From Clostridia bacterium (GTDB lineage: Bacteria > Bacillota > Clostridia > Christensenellales > UBA1242), in assembly GCA_900753315.1 (NCBI GenBank), contig CAADYP010000009.1, positions 1-63,291 on the forward strand: a DNA stretch of 63,291 bases, given 5' to 3'. Below the pieces are notes generated by a model. The model was not told the DNA's origin and did not search any database. It saw only the letters and a program-made list of their open reading frames with translations. Made by a program: the position numbers and the translations under genes. The stretch's first letter is position 1, and every line of letters begins with the position of its first letter. Of the stretch, positions 49,532-57,203 are shown in pieces.

Positions 49532-49707
49532 AATATTTTTCCCTCCTGTTTTTTGTCTTCCTCGAAGCATCACGTCTCAATGCGACCCAAGTTTTTCAAC
49601 CTTTGTAAGTAAACAAATTCACGATAAAAACAAAAATTTTCAAATGTTTACAAACGTTTAGGCAACAGATTTTGAAATCCGCTTCAAGTGTTAATTTGTC
49701 CAATGAC
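49532..49707 (-). promoter_or_regulatory. Long 5' leader of rpsB
   Basis: About 175 transcribed bases separate the predicted start from the rpsB ATG, ending in CAGGAGGG. The length suggests feedback control by S2, as described in other bacteria, but I recognise no known leader motif. Confidence 0.4.
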
Positions 49708-49713
49708 TTGCGT

Positions 49714-49742
49714 AGTATAACATATAAAAAAAGAAAATGCAA
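49714..49742 (-). promoter_or_regulatory. Promoter of rpsB-tsf
   Basis: TTGCAT (49742-49737), 17 bases ending TGT, TATACT (49719-49714). The -35 lies inside the stem of the rlmH terminator. Confidence 0.8.
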
Positions 49743-49762
49743 GTATTTTAACTTTACTTGCA
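49725..49762 (-). terminator. Terminator of the CPBP-rlmH operon, overlapping the rpsB promoter
   Basis: 8-bp stem TGCAAGTA/TACTTGCA with a 9-base loop, followed by TTTTCTTTTTTTAT on the minus strand. Confidence 0.8.
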
Positions 49763-49790
49763 AAAATTTTTATAATAATTTTTAAATAAA

Positions 49791-50249
49791 TTATTTATGA
49801 TAAGTTTTTCCGTTGATAATCGTGAATGCCCTATACACTTGCTCCAAAAGCATAATTCTAAACAAGTTGTGTGGAAATGTCATAGGCGAGAAAGAAATTT
49901 TTTCTTTGCTCAAACTTTTCACTTTTTCGCAAACTCCATAAGACCCGCCCACAACAAACGAAATTTCCGAATTTGTCTGCATAAGATTTTCAAGTTTTTC
50001 GGCAAGAGCAGGGGAAGAAAGTTCTTTTCCTTTAATGTCACACAAAATGATATAACCTTTCAATTTTTTCAAAATTTCTTCGCCTTCTTTTTCAAGAGTT
50101 ACATAAGAGTTTTCAAATTGATTTTGTTCTTTGATTTCAATGACATTTACTTTGCAAAAAGCAGACAACCTTTTCAAATATTCTTCCTGTTCTTGTTTTG
50201 AAAATGTTTCTTTCAAATTTCCAACACAAATCAAATTTATTGTCATCAT
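49791..50249 (-). CDS. rlmH: 23S rRNA pseudouridine-1915 N3-methyltransferase
   Basis: A SPOUT enzyme that methylates pseudouridine 1915 on assembled ribosomes. INLICVGNLKETF opens the protein, FVVGGSYGVCEKVK forms the knot, and the C-terminus MTFPHNLFRIMLLEQVYRAFTI ends GKTYHK. The ATG at 50249 overlaps the stop of the CPBP gene as ATGA, with GGGGG upstream; a second ATG follows immediately. 152 residues is close to the usual 159. Confidence 0.96.
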   Translation of the reverse strand: MMTINLICVGNLKETFSKQEQEEYLKRLSAFCKVNVIEIKEQNQFENSYVTLEKEGEEILKKLKGYIILCDIKGKELSSPALAEKLENLMQTNSEISFVVGGSYGVCEKVKSLSKEKISFSPMTFPHNLFRIMLLEQVYRAFTIINGKTYHK

Positions 50250-51415
50250 AAAAGCCCCCAAATGAACGTCAAAATTGTTATAATCGCAGTGAGAGCAATC
50301 GACCCCCACAAGAAAATTTTTGTCCTTGTGTCGAGTTTTTGTTTTTGAATTTGTGCATTTTCAATTTCTTCCGCTTTTTTGAAGACTTCTTTCATGTTTT
50401 TGTCAACAAAATCAAAAAATTCGTTTGCATTGATATAAATCACTTTCTTGTCTGTCTCTGACATATTTGGAGCAGAATACGTGTTGTTTTTTATGTCTTC
50501 AATGTCATTGAAATATGATTGTCTAACAAACATTGTTGTGAGTTCTTTTTGCTTTGCCACAAAGTTGTATTCAAAGCCATCTTTAATCAAAAATTTGACT
50601 AACTCGCCAGCAATAATAAGCAACAAAATAAAGCACAAAATGAAGATGACAAATCCAGTAAATGGATTCTTAATTAAAAAGCTTGAAATAGCCGTAAATA
50701 TGTTGCCAATAGCCCAACCTTTTGCCTTTGCAAAAGACAAGAAAACACTGATAGAATTGTTCATGAAATGCACAATTATGCATGGATAAATCGAACTGCA
50801 ACACCAACACAAATATCCCAAAAAGAGACCAATTATTGTAGCATAGAAAAATTGCTCAATATTGCAATGCAAAAGTCCAAACAAAAATCCAGAAATAATG
50901 ATGCTTTTCTTCATTCCAAGTGTAGAATTTCCTTTCAAAAGCATTCCTCTATGCAATGTTTCTTCGCAAATTGCAGGCAAGACTGCAGTGCAAAACAAGT
51001 TTAAAACAAGCACCCACCATTCAGCAGGCATTGAAGTGCCAGATGTTGATGGTTTATATCCAAAAAATTGAATGACTCCATTGAAAAAACTTGAAACATA
51101 AACATTCAAAGCAAAAACAATAACACCCAAAAATATGCTTACCAAAACAGTCTTGATTGATACTTTTTTGAAACTAAAAAACTTGAAAGTTTCTTTGCAT
51201 GAAAGTTTGTTTAAAGTCTTGAAAAGCAAAAATGGCAACAAAAAAATCAAACCAATTTGCGTCACCAAACTCATGATGTATGAGCCGTAGTCTCCCATAA
51301 ATTTAAAAAGACCAAAGCCTGCACAAATTCTTATGCAGACAAAGCAAACCACAACGATAAAATATATCAAATTGGTATAAAATTTTATGTCCGAGCGACT
51401 TTTGTCTTTTACCAT
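50246..51415 (-). CDS. CPBP-family intramembrane glutamic/metalloprotease
   Basis: A 389-residue protein with about eight membrane helices and a C-terminal soluble tail with one more helix. The active-site motifs are CEETLHRGML (EExxxR) and FGLLHCNIEQF (FxxxH), followed by a third His motif (IVHFMNNS). CPBP proteases include Rce1 homologues and bacteriocin-immunity proteins. It overlaps rlmH by ATGA and follows a related CPBP gene by 27 bases. GGAGAAGG precedes the ATG. The substrate is unknown. Confidence 0.9.
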   Translation of the reverse strand: MVKDKSRSDIKFYTNLIYFIVVVCFVCIRICAGFGLFKFMGDYGSYIMSLVTQIGLIFLLPFLLFKTLNKLSCKETFKFFSFKKVSIKTVLVSIFLGVIVFALNVYVSSFFNGVIQFFGYKPSTSGTSMPAEWWVLVLNLFCTAVLPAICEETLHRGMLLKGNSTLGMKKSIIISGFLFGLLHCNIEQFFYATIIGLFLGYLCWCCSSIYPCIIVHFMNNSISVFLSFAKAKGWAIGNIFTAISSFLIKNPFTGFVIFILCFILLLIIAGELVKFLIKDGFEYNFVAKQKELTTMFVRQSYFNDIEDIKNNTYSAPNMSETDKKVIYINANEFFDFVDKNMKEVFKKAEEIENAQIQKQKLDTRTKIFLWGSIALTAIITILTFIWGLL

Positions 51416-51442
51416 ACCTTCTCCATAACTAATATACTCTCA

Positions 51443-52492
51443 TCAAAAGCAATTTATCACAAGCATAACCAATGCAAGCACACCACCAACAATAAGCGTC
51501 ATAGGAAATTTTCCAATTGAAATTGATTGAGTCTGATTTGCTTCTCCTTCGTTTTCGACTTCAACCTTTGGTTGTTTTTTCAAATAGAATCTATAAATAA
51601 CCCAAAGCAAAGCACAAGTTACTGCTGCACAAGCAATCGCAATAACGATATACCAACCCCAAGAGACAGTTCTTGAAAGGTCAATAACTCCCATTTCAGA
51701 CATAAAACTCAAAGTTATCGTTGTAAAATTGTTAAACATGTGAATAAGTATAGAATAAATCAGATTGTTTGTTTTTTCAAAGACAAATGCAAGCAAAAGT
51801 CCAAGAATAAATGGATAGATAAATTGTTGGATACTTTGGTGCATCAAAGCAAACAAAAGTGCAGACAAAACAATGCTAATTTTGCTTGAAAATTTTTCTT
51901 TAAGACCTTGAAAAACCACTCCTCTAAAAATCAATTCTTCACAAATGGAAGGCAAAACTCCAAGAATAACAAGATTTGCAAAATACCAACCCACATTGTT
52001 GAGTGGCAATGACAAAGTGTCTTGTTTTAGGCCAATAGCCTTAAACATCTCACCAAAACAACCTTCAATAAGGCAAACAAAACCCAAAACACAGACAATT
52101 CCAACAAGAACACTCAAAAGGCAAGTCCAAACATTTGCTTTTTTGAAAGTCAGTTTGCAAGAGCGTTGTTGAATACGATTTGCTCCGTTGTAACCAAAAT
52201 AAAGTCCAGCAAAAACAAGTTGAGTGATAATGCTAAAAGGAATTGCAAACCAAAGACATCTGTTGAAGAGTTCAGTTAGCACATTTTGTCCTTCTTCAAA
52301 AGTCATACCCGCGCCTTTTGCAATAGCAATTGAGACATAAGCAAAAATAAGCCCAGCAAGCAAAGGCAAAACAAGTGCAAGCAAATAAACCATACCACTA
52401 TCTTTTGTGGTATAGAAATTTCGTTTCATAAAAGTTTTTTTGAATTGTTCGACATCACGAACGCTGTTTTTGTCATTATTTGTTGTTTTCAT
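51443..52492 (-). CDS. CPBP-family intramembrane protease, second copy
   Basis: A 349-residue multi-pass protein with CEELIFRGVVF (EExxxR), FALMHQSIQQF and ILIHMFNNF, the three CPBP motifs. It is a paralogue of the next gene downstream and probably arose by tandem duplication. No SD precedes the ATG; the promoter's -10 ends seven bases before it, so a leaderless or near-leaderless mRNA is expected. It leads the CPBP-CPBP-rlmH operon. Confidence 0.9.
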   Translation of the reverse strand: MKTTNNDKNSVRDVEQFKKTFMKRNFYTTKDSGMVYLLALVLPLLAGLIFAYVSIAIAKGAGMTFEEGQNVLTELFNRCLWFAIPFSIITQLVFAGLYFGYNGANRIQQRSCKLTFKKANVWTCLLSVLVGIVCVLGFVCLIEGCFGEMFKAIGLKQDTLSLPLNNVGWYFANLVILGVLPSICEELIFRGVVFQGLKEKFSSKISIVLSALLFALMHQSIQQFIYPFILGLLLAFVFEKTNNLIYSILIHMFNNFTTITLSFMSEMGVIDLSRTVSWGWYIVIAIACAAVTCALLWVIYRFYLKKQPKVEVENEGEANQTQSISIGKFPMTLIVGGVLALVMLVINCF

Positions 52493-52499
52493 AGATTAA

Positions 52500-52528
52500 A
52501 TATTAGCACAAACGAAACAAAAATACAA
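52500..52528 (-). promoter_or_regulatory. Promoter of the CPBP-rlmH operon, near-leaderless
   Basis: TTGTAT (52528-52523), 17 bases ending TGC, TAATAT (52505-52500), then seven bases to the ATG at 52492. Confidence 0.65.
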
Positions 52529-52536
52529 ACAATAAC

Positions 52537-52565
52537 TAGACAAAACAATAAGAAATGTATAAAAT
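52537..52565 (+). promoter_or_regulatory. Promoter of tadA, predicted leaderless
   Basis: TAGACA (52537-52542), 17 bases, TAAAAT (52560-52565), then six bases to the ATG at 52572. It lies back to back with the CPBP promoter. Confidence 0.6.
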
Positions 52566-52571
52566 AGAAAC

Positions 52572-53015
52572 ATGAACAAATTTATGAAAGAAGCAATCAA
52601 GCAAGCCAAAATCGCCTTGCAAAAAGAAGAAGTTCCAATCGGAGCAGTCATCGTAAAAAACGGCAAAATTATTTCACGCGGTTACAACAAAAGAGAAGCC
52701 TGCAAAAATGCTCTTATGCACGCAGAGATTGTTGCCATAGACAAAGCCTGCAAAAAACTTGGAGATTGGCGTCTTGATGACTGTGAAATATATGTAACAT
52801 TAGAGCCTTGCCCAATGTGTGCCGGTGCAATCGCCAATGCTAGAATCAAATCAGTTTTCTATGGTGCAAAGGACAAAACATCAAAAGATTGCCTTATGGA
52901 AAAGATACTTTCAAGCACAAGATTAAATCACAAATGTGATTTCAAACAAGATGAAGAAGCAAATGAAATTTGTGCCAAACTGCTTTCTGATTTTTTTAAA
53001 AATAGAAGAAAATAA
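52572..53015 (+). CDS. tadA: tRNA-specific adenosine deaminase
   Basis: Converts adenosine 34 of tRNA-Arg(ACG) to inosine. The zinc site is HAE (His50, Glu52) and PCPMC (Cys80, Cys83), with DDCEIYVTLEPCPMCAGA and ANARIKSVFYGAKD typical of TadA. The 147-residue length is normal. No SD is present; a promoter ends six bases before the ATG, so translation is predicted to be leaderless. Confidence 0.95.
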   Translation: MNKFMKEAIKQAKIALQKEEVPIGAVIVKNGKIISRGYNKREACKNALMHAEIVAIDKACKKLGDWRLDDCEIYVTLEPCPMCAGAIANARIKSVFYGAKDKTSKDCLMEKILSSTRLNHKCDFKQDEEANEICAKLLSDFFKNRRK

Positions 53016-53018
53016 ATG

Positions 53019-53047
53019 TTGACATTTACCCACCGCCGTGCTATTAT
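53019..53047 (+). promoter_or_regulatory. Promoter of the ThyX-like gene
   Basis: TTGACA (53019-53024), 17 bases ending TGC, TATTAT (53042-53047), within an otherwise GC-richer spacer (CCACCGCCG). Confidence 0.85.
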
Positions 53048-53074
53048 GCTAGACAAGAAATGGAGGGAGGAAAA

Positions 53075-54253
53075 ATGGAAAAAATTAAAGTAGTTGCATC
53101 AACACATCTTGGTCATGAAGCCACAAAAGATGAGCTTGACCGCTTGGCAGCATTGACTGCTGGAGTTTGCTATTTGAAGGACACGACAGAAACACTTTTC
53201 AACGAACCAGCTGAAAACACAGCACGCCGTCTTGTAATGATTGAAAATGGCGGACATCACAGTCCTTTTGACCACGGCAGTTTTACACTTGAATTTGTCG
53301 GGATTCCAAAAATTGTAGCAATGATATTAAACAACGAAAAGATGTATACAACAAGCGAAAAATCGGCAAGATACAAAATTATGGACTTGCCTGAAAAAGA
53401 ACAAGAAGTTTACAACAAATGGTTGGGAATCTTCCAACAAAAAATCGTAGAAAAATATGGTGAAGACAATCCTTATCTTACAAAAATGAGAATAAAAAAA
53501 CTTGCTCAAGAAAACGCAAGATACATGACATCAGTTTTCACACCTGCAGTTATGGAACATACACTTACATATAGACAATTCAATGTGCTTTATTCAATGC
53601 TCAAAAAAGACATTGAAGATTTGCAAAAAATGAGCGACCCATTTTCAACAAGACTTTGCAGTTCTCTTCAAGAACTCACCGCACGCATGGAAGAGCTCCC
53701 TTATTTGAATCCAAAGTTGTTTGATGCAAAAGACAGAAAACTTAGTCTTATTGACCGCAGAATAACTCGCCCAATTATCAAACAATACGGGGACGTTTAT
53801 CAAATCGCATACGAAGGCACCTTTGCCCAACTTGCACAAGCACAAAGACACCGCACAATTGATTATAGTTTCAGATTTTTGCCAGAAACAAAATGCTATA
53901 TTCCACCAATTATAAAGGACGATAAAGAACTAGTTCTTTCATGGACAAGAGACTTTGAAAGTTTGAAAGATGTCTTCCCACAAGGCATGATGCTTGAAAT
54001 CATTGAAAAAGGCACGATCGACAACATGATTTTAAAGGCAAAAGAACGCAAATGCACCTGTGCTCAACTTGAAATCGACAATCAAACAACTGCTTCAATC
54101 AAAGAAATTTATCAAAACCTTGAAGAACAACACCACCCAGCAGCCGAAGACTTGCAAAAATATGCAACCGACAAGGCTCGCTGCACATTTGGATATAAAT
54201 GCACTTCTCCATGTGGTTTCAAAGAAGGAATCACTGGCGAAAGAGTCATTTAA
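53075..54253 (+). CDS. thyX: Tandem ThyX-like flavin-dependent thymidylate synthase
   Basis: Probably makes dTMP from dUMP using FAD and methylene-THF. The 392 residues look like two fused ThyX domains. The first has GHHSPFDHGSF (about 60-70) and SEKSARY (94-100) but lacks RHR. The second has QRHRTIDYS (RHR at 258-260, Ser265) and KCTCAQLEI. The single-domain enzyme is about 220 residues with RHRx7S and SxRY in one chain; here each half keeps one part. Several Cys near the C-terminus may bind metal. AGGGAGG fixes the start at 53075. Activity is unproven. Confidence 0.8.
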   Translation: MEKIKVVASTHLGHEATKDELDRLAALTAGVCYLKDTTETLFNEPAENTARRLVMIENGGHHSPFDHGSFTLEFVGIPKIVAMILNNEKMYTTSEKSARYKIMDLPEKEQEVYNKWLGIFQQKIVEKYGEDNPYLTKMRIKKLAQENARYMTSVFTPAVMEHTLTYRQFNVLYSMLKKDIEDLQKMSDPFSTRLCSSLQELTARMEELPYLNPKLFDAKDRKLSLIDRRITRPIIKQYGDVYQIAYEGTFAQLAQAQRHRTIDYSFRFLPETKCYIPPIIKDDKELVLSWTRDFESLKDVFPQGMMLEIIEKGTIDNMILKAKERKCTCAQLEIDNQTTASIKEIYQNLEEQHHPAAEDLQKYATDKARCTFGYKCTSPCGFKEGITGERVI

Positions 54254-54292
54254 CCACATATAAAGTTGTTTTACAGGAATATAATTCAAAAG

Positions 54293-54327
54293 AAAAAACG
54301 CCAAACAAATGGCGTTTTATTTTTTAT
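54293..54327. terminator. Bidirectional terminator after the ThyX-like gene
   Basis: AAAACGCC/GGCGTTTT stem with an 8-base loop, A/T tracts on both sides, between convergent genes. Confidence 0.88.
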
Positions 54328-54375
54328 GTCAATTTTTTGTAAATCTAACTTAATTCTCAAATGAAAACACAACAA

Positions 54376-54909
54376 TTACAACAAATCAAAGAGTTTTTTC
54401 TTATATTCTTCTTCTGTAATCTCTCCGCTATCACGAAGTTGTTTGAGTTCTTCAATTTTTTGTTTTTTCTCTTCAAGTTCTTGATCTTTCTTTTGAACTT
54501 CTTTCTCTTGTTCTTTTTCTTCTTGTTTCACTTCACTCTTTGTGTTCATAATCACGACATCGGGCACAAACATTGAAATGAAAAGCAAGAGCCATGCCAA
54601 AGTTCCACCACAAACAATCACAATAATAAAACCGGCAATATAAAGTCCCTGTGTTGTTCTAAAATACTTACCTTTCGCTCTTACGGAATATAAAAGGAAA
54701 ACGCTAGCCACAACCCCAGCAGCAAAAGAGAAAACAACATAATAAATATTGAATGAATAACTAATAAAGAATAAATATTCAATAACTTTTGCGAAAAGTG
54801 GAGGATTTACTTTTAGTAGAATTGAAAGCACTAAACTTGCAGTTACACCTATTAGGTTTATTATCGCAGAAGCAATAATTAAATTTCTTTTGGTTTTGTT
54901 CATATACAT
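54376..54909 (-). CDS. Membrane protein with C-terminal SHOCT motif
   Basis: A 177-residue protein with three or four membrane helices (about 10-120), a Glu/Lys/Gln-rich coiled coil (125-155) and a terminal SHOCT motif (LKQLRDSGEITEEEYKKKLFDLL, shown here only as the family pattern LxxLxxxGxITxEEFxxxKxxLL). SHOCT ends are common in small membrane and stress proteins, and may mediate oligomerisation. AAGGAG lies eight bases before the ATG. Function unknown. Confidence 0.75.
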   Translation of the reverse strand: MYMNKTKRNLIIASAIINLIGVTASLVLSILLKVNPPLFAKVIEYLFFISYSFNIYYVVFSFAAGVVASVFLLYSVRAKGKYFRTTQGLYIAGFIIVIVCGGTLAWLLLFISMFVPDVVIMNTKSEVKQEEKEQEKEVQKKDQELEEKKQKIEELKQLRDSGEITEEEYKKKLFDLL

Positions 54910-54973
54910 AAAAAATTCTCCTTACGATAGTTTATGATATGTTATCATCAATGAAAAATATTGTCAAATTATT

Positions 54974-55002
54974 TTGAAAAAAACCATTTTTTATGATAAA
55001 AT
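54974..55002 (+). promoter_or_regulatory. Promoter of the SDR gene at 55029
   Basis: TTGAAA (54974-54979), 17 bases ending TGA, TAAAAT (54997-55002). Confidence 0.7.
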
Positions 55003-55028
55003 TAAATTTAGAAAAGTAGGAGAGAATT

Positions 55029-55820
55029 ATGAGAATAGAAAAACGCACAATCGTCATAACTGGTGCTTCAAGTGGACTTGGCAAAGGTTTAAGAGAAATT
55101 TTTGAGAAAAAAGGTGATGTTGTAATCGACATCTCAAAAGACGGAAGAGATTATCAATGCGATGTTTCTGACCATAAAAAACTCAAATCAATTTTTGACG
55201 ACATTTATCTCAATCATGGCGAAATAGATATGCTTATCACCTGTGCTGGTTATGGAATCAGCGGTGCTATTGAACTTTTGGATGAAGAAGCCACACAAAA
55301 ACAATTTGATGTAAACTTTTTCGGAACAGCAAACGCCTGCAAATATGCCATTCCAATGATGAAGAAAAACGGAAAATTTGTTTTGATAGCATCAGCAACC
55401 GCCTTGTTTGCTTTGCCATTTAAAGCATATTATTGTGCAAGCAAAGCAGCCGTTGACAGTTTCGCACAAAGTTTGAGAATGGAACTTTCACAAACAAAGA
55501 TGCAAGTCACATCAATTTGTCCTGGCGATGTAAGAACAAATTTCTCAAACAACAGAGTCAAAATTTATGATACAAATGAAAGGTATGGTGATTCAATCGA
55601 GCTCTCCACAAAGCCAACCGAAAAGACAGAAAAAAGAAGAATGTCGCCCGAATATGCAATCAAGAAGATTTATAAAATATGTGAAAAAAGACACTTCAAA
55701 CCAAGATACATTGTTGGAAAACAATACAAATTTTTCAATGCTTGTAGACATATGTTTTCACTCAATCTGTTGGATAAAACTTTAACAAAAATATTCTACA
55801 AAAAACAAAATAAAAAATAG
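55029..55820 (+). CDS. Short-chain dehydrogenase/reductase
   Basis: A 263-residue SDR with TGASSGLG at residues 11-18, DVSD, TCAGYG, and the catalytic YYCASKAAVDSF (YxxxK). The C-terminal part beyond about 190 (KRRMSPEYAIKKIYKICEK, then a basic tail) resembles SDRs acting on lipids or sterol-like substrates. An AGGAGAG site precedes the ATG. It stands alone. The substrate cannot be inferred. Confidence 0.88.
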   Translation: MRIEKRTIVITGASSGLGKGLREIFEKKGDVVIDISKDGRDYQCDVSDHKKLKSIFDDIYLNHGEIDMLITCAGYGISGAIELLDEEATQKQFDVNFFGTANACKYAIPMMKKNGKFVLIASATALFALPFKAYYCASKAAVDSFAQSLRMELSQTKMQVTSICPGDVRTNFSNNRVKIYDTNERYGDSIELSTKPTEKTEKRRMSPEYAIKKIYKICEKRHFKPRYIVGKQYKFFNACRHMFSLNLLDKTLTKIFYKKQNKK

Positions 55821-56029
55821 GATAAAAATATAAATTTAATACAAATTAAATTTTAAATTAAAAGTAAAAATAAAAATATCAAAAAATATATTTAAAATTC
55901 AAAAAACGCCAAAAAAATTAATTTTAAATTATTAAATATGAATTTAATACAATATTTTCATAAAAATAAAAAAATATTTATTCATTCGTAAAATAGCGAA
56001 GAGTAAATATTTTTTGTTATTTTTATTAT
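55821..56029. other. Extremely AT-rich intergenic region
   Basis: About 200 bases that are almost pure A/T, with repeated TTTAAATT and AATTTAAT words and a 3' hairpin. No open reading frame or RNA gene is recognisable. It is the most AT-rich stretch of the window. Confidence 0.6.
55968..56015. terminator. Probable bidirectional terminator between the SDR gene and tlyA
   Basis: Interrupted stem AAAAAATATTTA..TTCG with CGAA..TAAATATTTTTT around a 7-base loop, between convergent genes. Confidence 0.7.
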
Positions 56030-56749
56030 TTATTTTTCGACAAAAATTAAAAATTCAGTATTCCCGTCCCCACCTTTTATTGGAGATACAATTATTCCGT
56101 TATTTTTAAAGCCATATTTTTCAAAATTTTCGACAATATTTTTTATTATTTTTTCATGCATTTTTGCATCTTTTACAATCCCCTTGTGCTTTCTGGCATA
56201 TTCAAGTCCGCATTCAAATTGAGGTTTGATAAGGGCAACAATTTTAACTTTATCAAAGTCACTTGCAAGCACAGGAATAAGTTTTGTAAGACTCACAAAA
56301 GAAACATCAATCACAACAAAATCAACATCAGTTATTTTTTCTTTTTCAAGTGTCAAAAAGTTTGTTTTTGGCATATCCAAAACTTTTGGATTGTTTTTTA
56401 TCTCTTCCGCAAGTTGTCCTTCTCCAGTATCAACTGCATATATCTTTCTTGCTCCATTTTTCAAACAAACATCAGAAAATCCGCCAGTTGACGCACCAAT
56501 ATCCAAAACAACTTTGTCAGTCAAATCAATCGAAAATTCTTCAATCGCCTTTTGGAGTTTATATCCACCACGAGAGACAAATTCAAAAGGTTTTGCTTCA
56601 ATTTTCACATTATCTTCCACTTCAATTGATGCCTTTTCCACAACCTTTCCATTGACAAGGACTCTGCCTGTTTCTATCGCCTGCTTGCTCTTCTGGCGAG
56701 ATGAATAGAATCCTTTTTCATATAAAAACATATCCAATCTTTTTTTCAT
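56030..56749 (-). CDS. tlyA: TlyA-family rRNA 2'-O-methyltransferase
   Basis: A 239-residue protein with an N-terminal S4 RNA-binding domain (RLDMFLYEKGFYSSRQKSKQAIE, about 1-60) and an FtsJ-type methyltransferase with VLDIGASTGGFSD (SAM motif I), FVVIDVSFVS and LIKPQFECG. TlyA methylates 16S and 23S rRNA at sites tied to capreomycin sensitivity in mycobacteria. No SD is present; a promoter ends exactly six bases before the ATG. Confidence 0.93.
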   Translation of the reverse strand: MKKRLDMFLYEKGFYSSRQKSKQAIETGRVLVNGKVVEKASIEVEDNVKIEAKPFEFVSRGGYKLQKAIEEFSIDLTDKVVLDIGASTGGFSDVCLKNGARKIYAVDTGEGQLAEEIKNNPKVLDMPKTNFLTLEKEKITDVDFVVIDVSFVSLTKLIPVLASDFDKVKIVALIKPQFECGLEYARKHKGIVKDAKMHEKIIKNIVENFEKYGFKNNGIIVSPIKGGDGNTEFLIFVEK

Positions 56750-56755
56750 GTTTAT

Positions 56756-56784
56756 ATATTAACACACAAGCCAAAATTTTCCAA
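56756..56784 (-). promoter_or_regulatory. Promoter of tlyA, predicted leaderless
   Basis: TTGGAA (56784-56779), 17 bases ending TGT, TAATAT (56761-56756), then six bases to the ATG at 56749. Confidence 0.7.
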
Positions 56785-56814
56785 ATAAATTGAAAAATGT
56801 GCAATCAAAAGCGA

Positions 56815-56840
56815 ACACAAAATGATGTTTAACATACAAT
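56815..56840 (+). promoter_or_regulatory. Possible sporulation-type (sigma-E/K) promoter
   Basis: AC (56815-56816), 16 bases, CATACAAT (56833-56840). The -10 resembles mother-cell sigma-E/sigma-K boxes. The predicted start lies just before the GGAGG of the Cys/Pro-rich gene. No good sigma-A promoter competes. Confidence 0.35.
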
Positions 56841-56858
56841 GATAATGGAGGCAAACAA

Positions 56859-57053
56859 ATGAACTACACAACAAGATACACACCTGGTTGCTGTCAAGAT
56901 TTGCGTCCGTTTTGCGGGTGTTGCCCGCCACCTCCACCTATGCCATGTTGCCCACCACATCGTCCCCCTCAATGTGCAAACAACATCTGCATAGACGGAA
57001 CAAATATCCTTTATTTTATGGTTGGATACCTCATCGCAAGCAAAAAACCATAA
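56859..57053 (+). CDS. Small Cys/Pro-rich protein
   Basis: A 64-residue protein with eight Cys and about thirteen Pro in its first 45 residues (PGCCQDLRPFCGCCPPPPP, PCCPPHRPPQC), then a hydrophobic stretch (NILYFMVGYLIASKKP). TGGAGG lies upstream and a terminator follows, so it is a real gene. The composition recalls spore-coat or cross-linked surface proteins, and the upstream box could be sporulation-specific. Its codons are richer in GC than its neighbours because of Pro and Cys. Function unknown. Confidence 0.6.
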   Translation: MNYTTRYTPGCCQDLRPFCGCCPPPPPMPCCPPHRPPQCANNICIDGTNILYFMVGYLIASKKP

Positions 57054-57088
57054 ACAGCATCACACAAATTTTCCAATTTGGAGGTATC

Positions 57089-57123
57089 AAAAAAACGAGG
57101 TCAATTTCAGGCTTCGTTTTTTT
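57089..57123 (+). terminator. Intrinsic terminator after the Cys/Pro-rich gene
   Basis: AAAAAAACGA/TCGTTTTTTT stem with a loop of about 15 bases and a T-run. Confidence 0.7.
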
Positions 57124-57203
57124 ATAAAAATAAATTATATTGCATATTTATACATTATGTCGTATAAAATTACATTTAAGCAGTAATAAAAAAGTGAAAT
57201 CAA

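Noticed and set aside
57124..57203. Fourth copy of the palindromic repeat
   Set aside because: TTGCATATTTATACATTATG is faintly similar to copy C, but the match is not better than expected in such AT-rich sequence.
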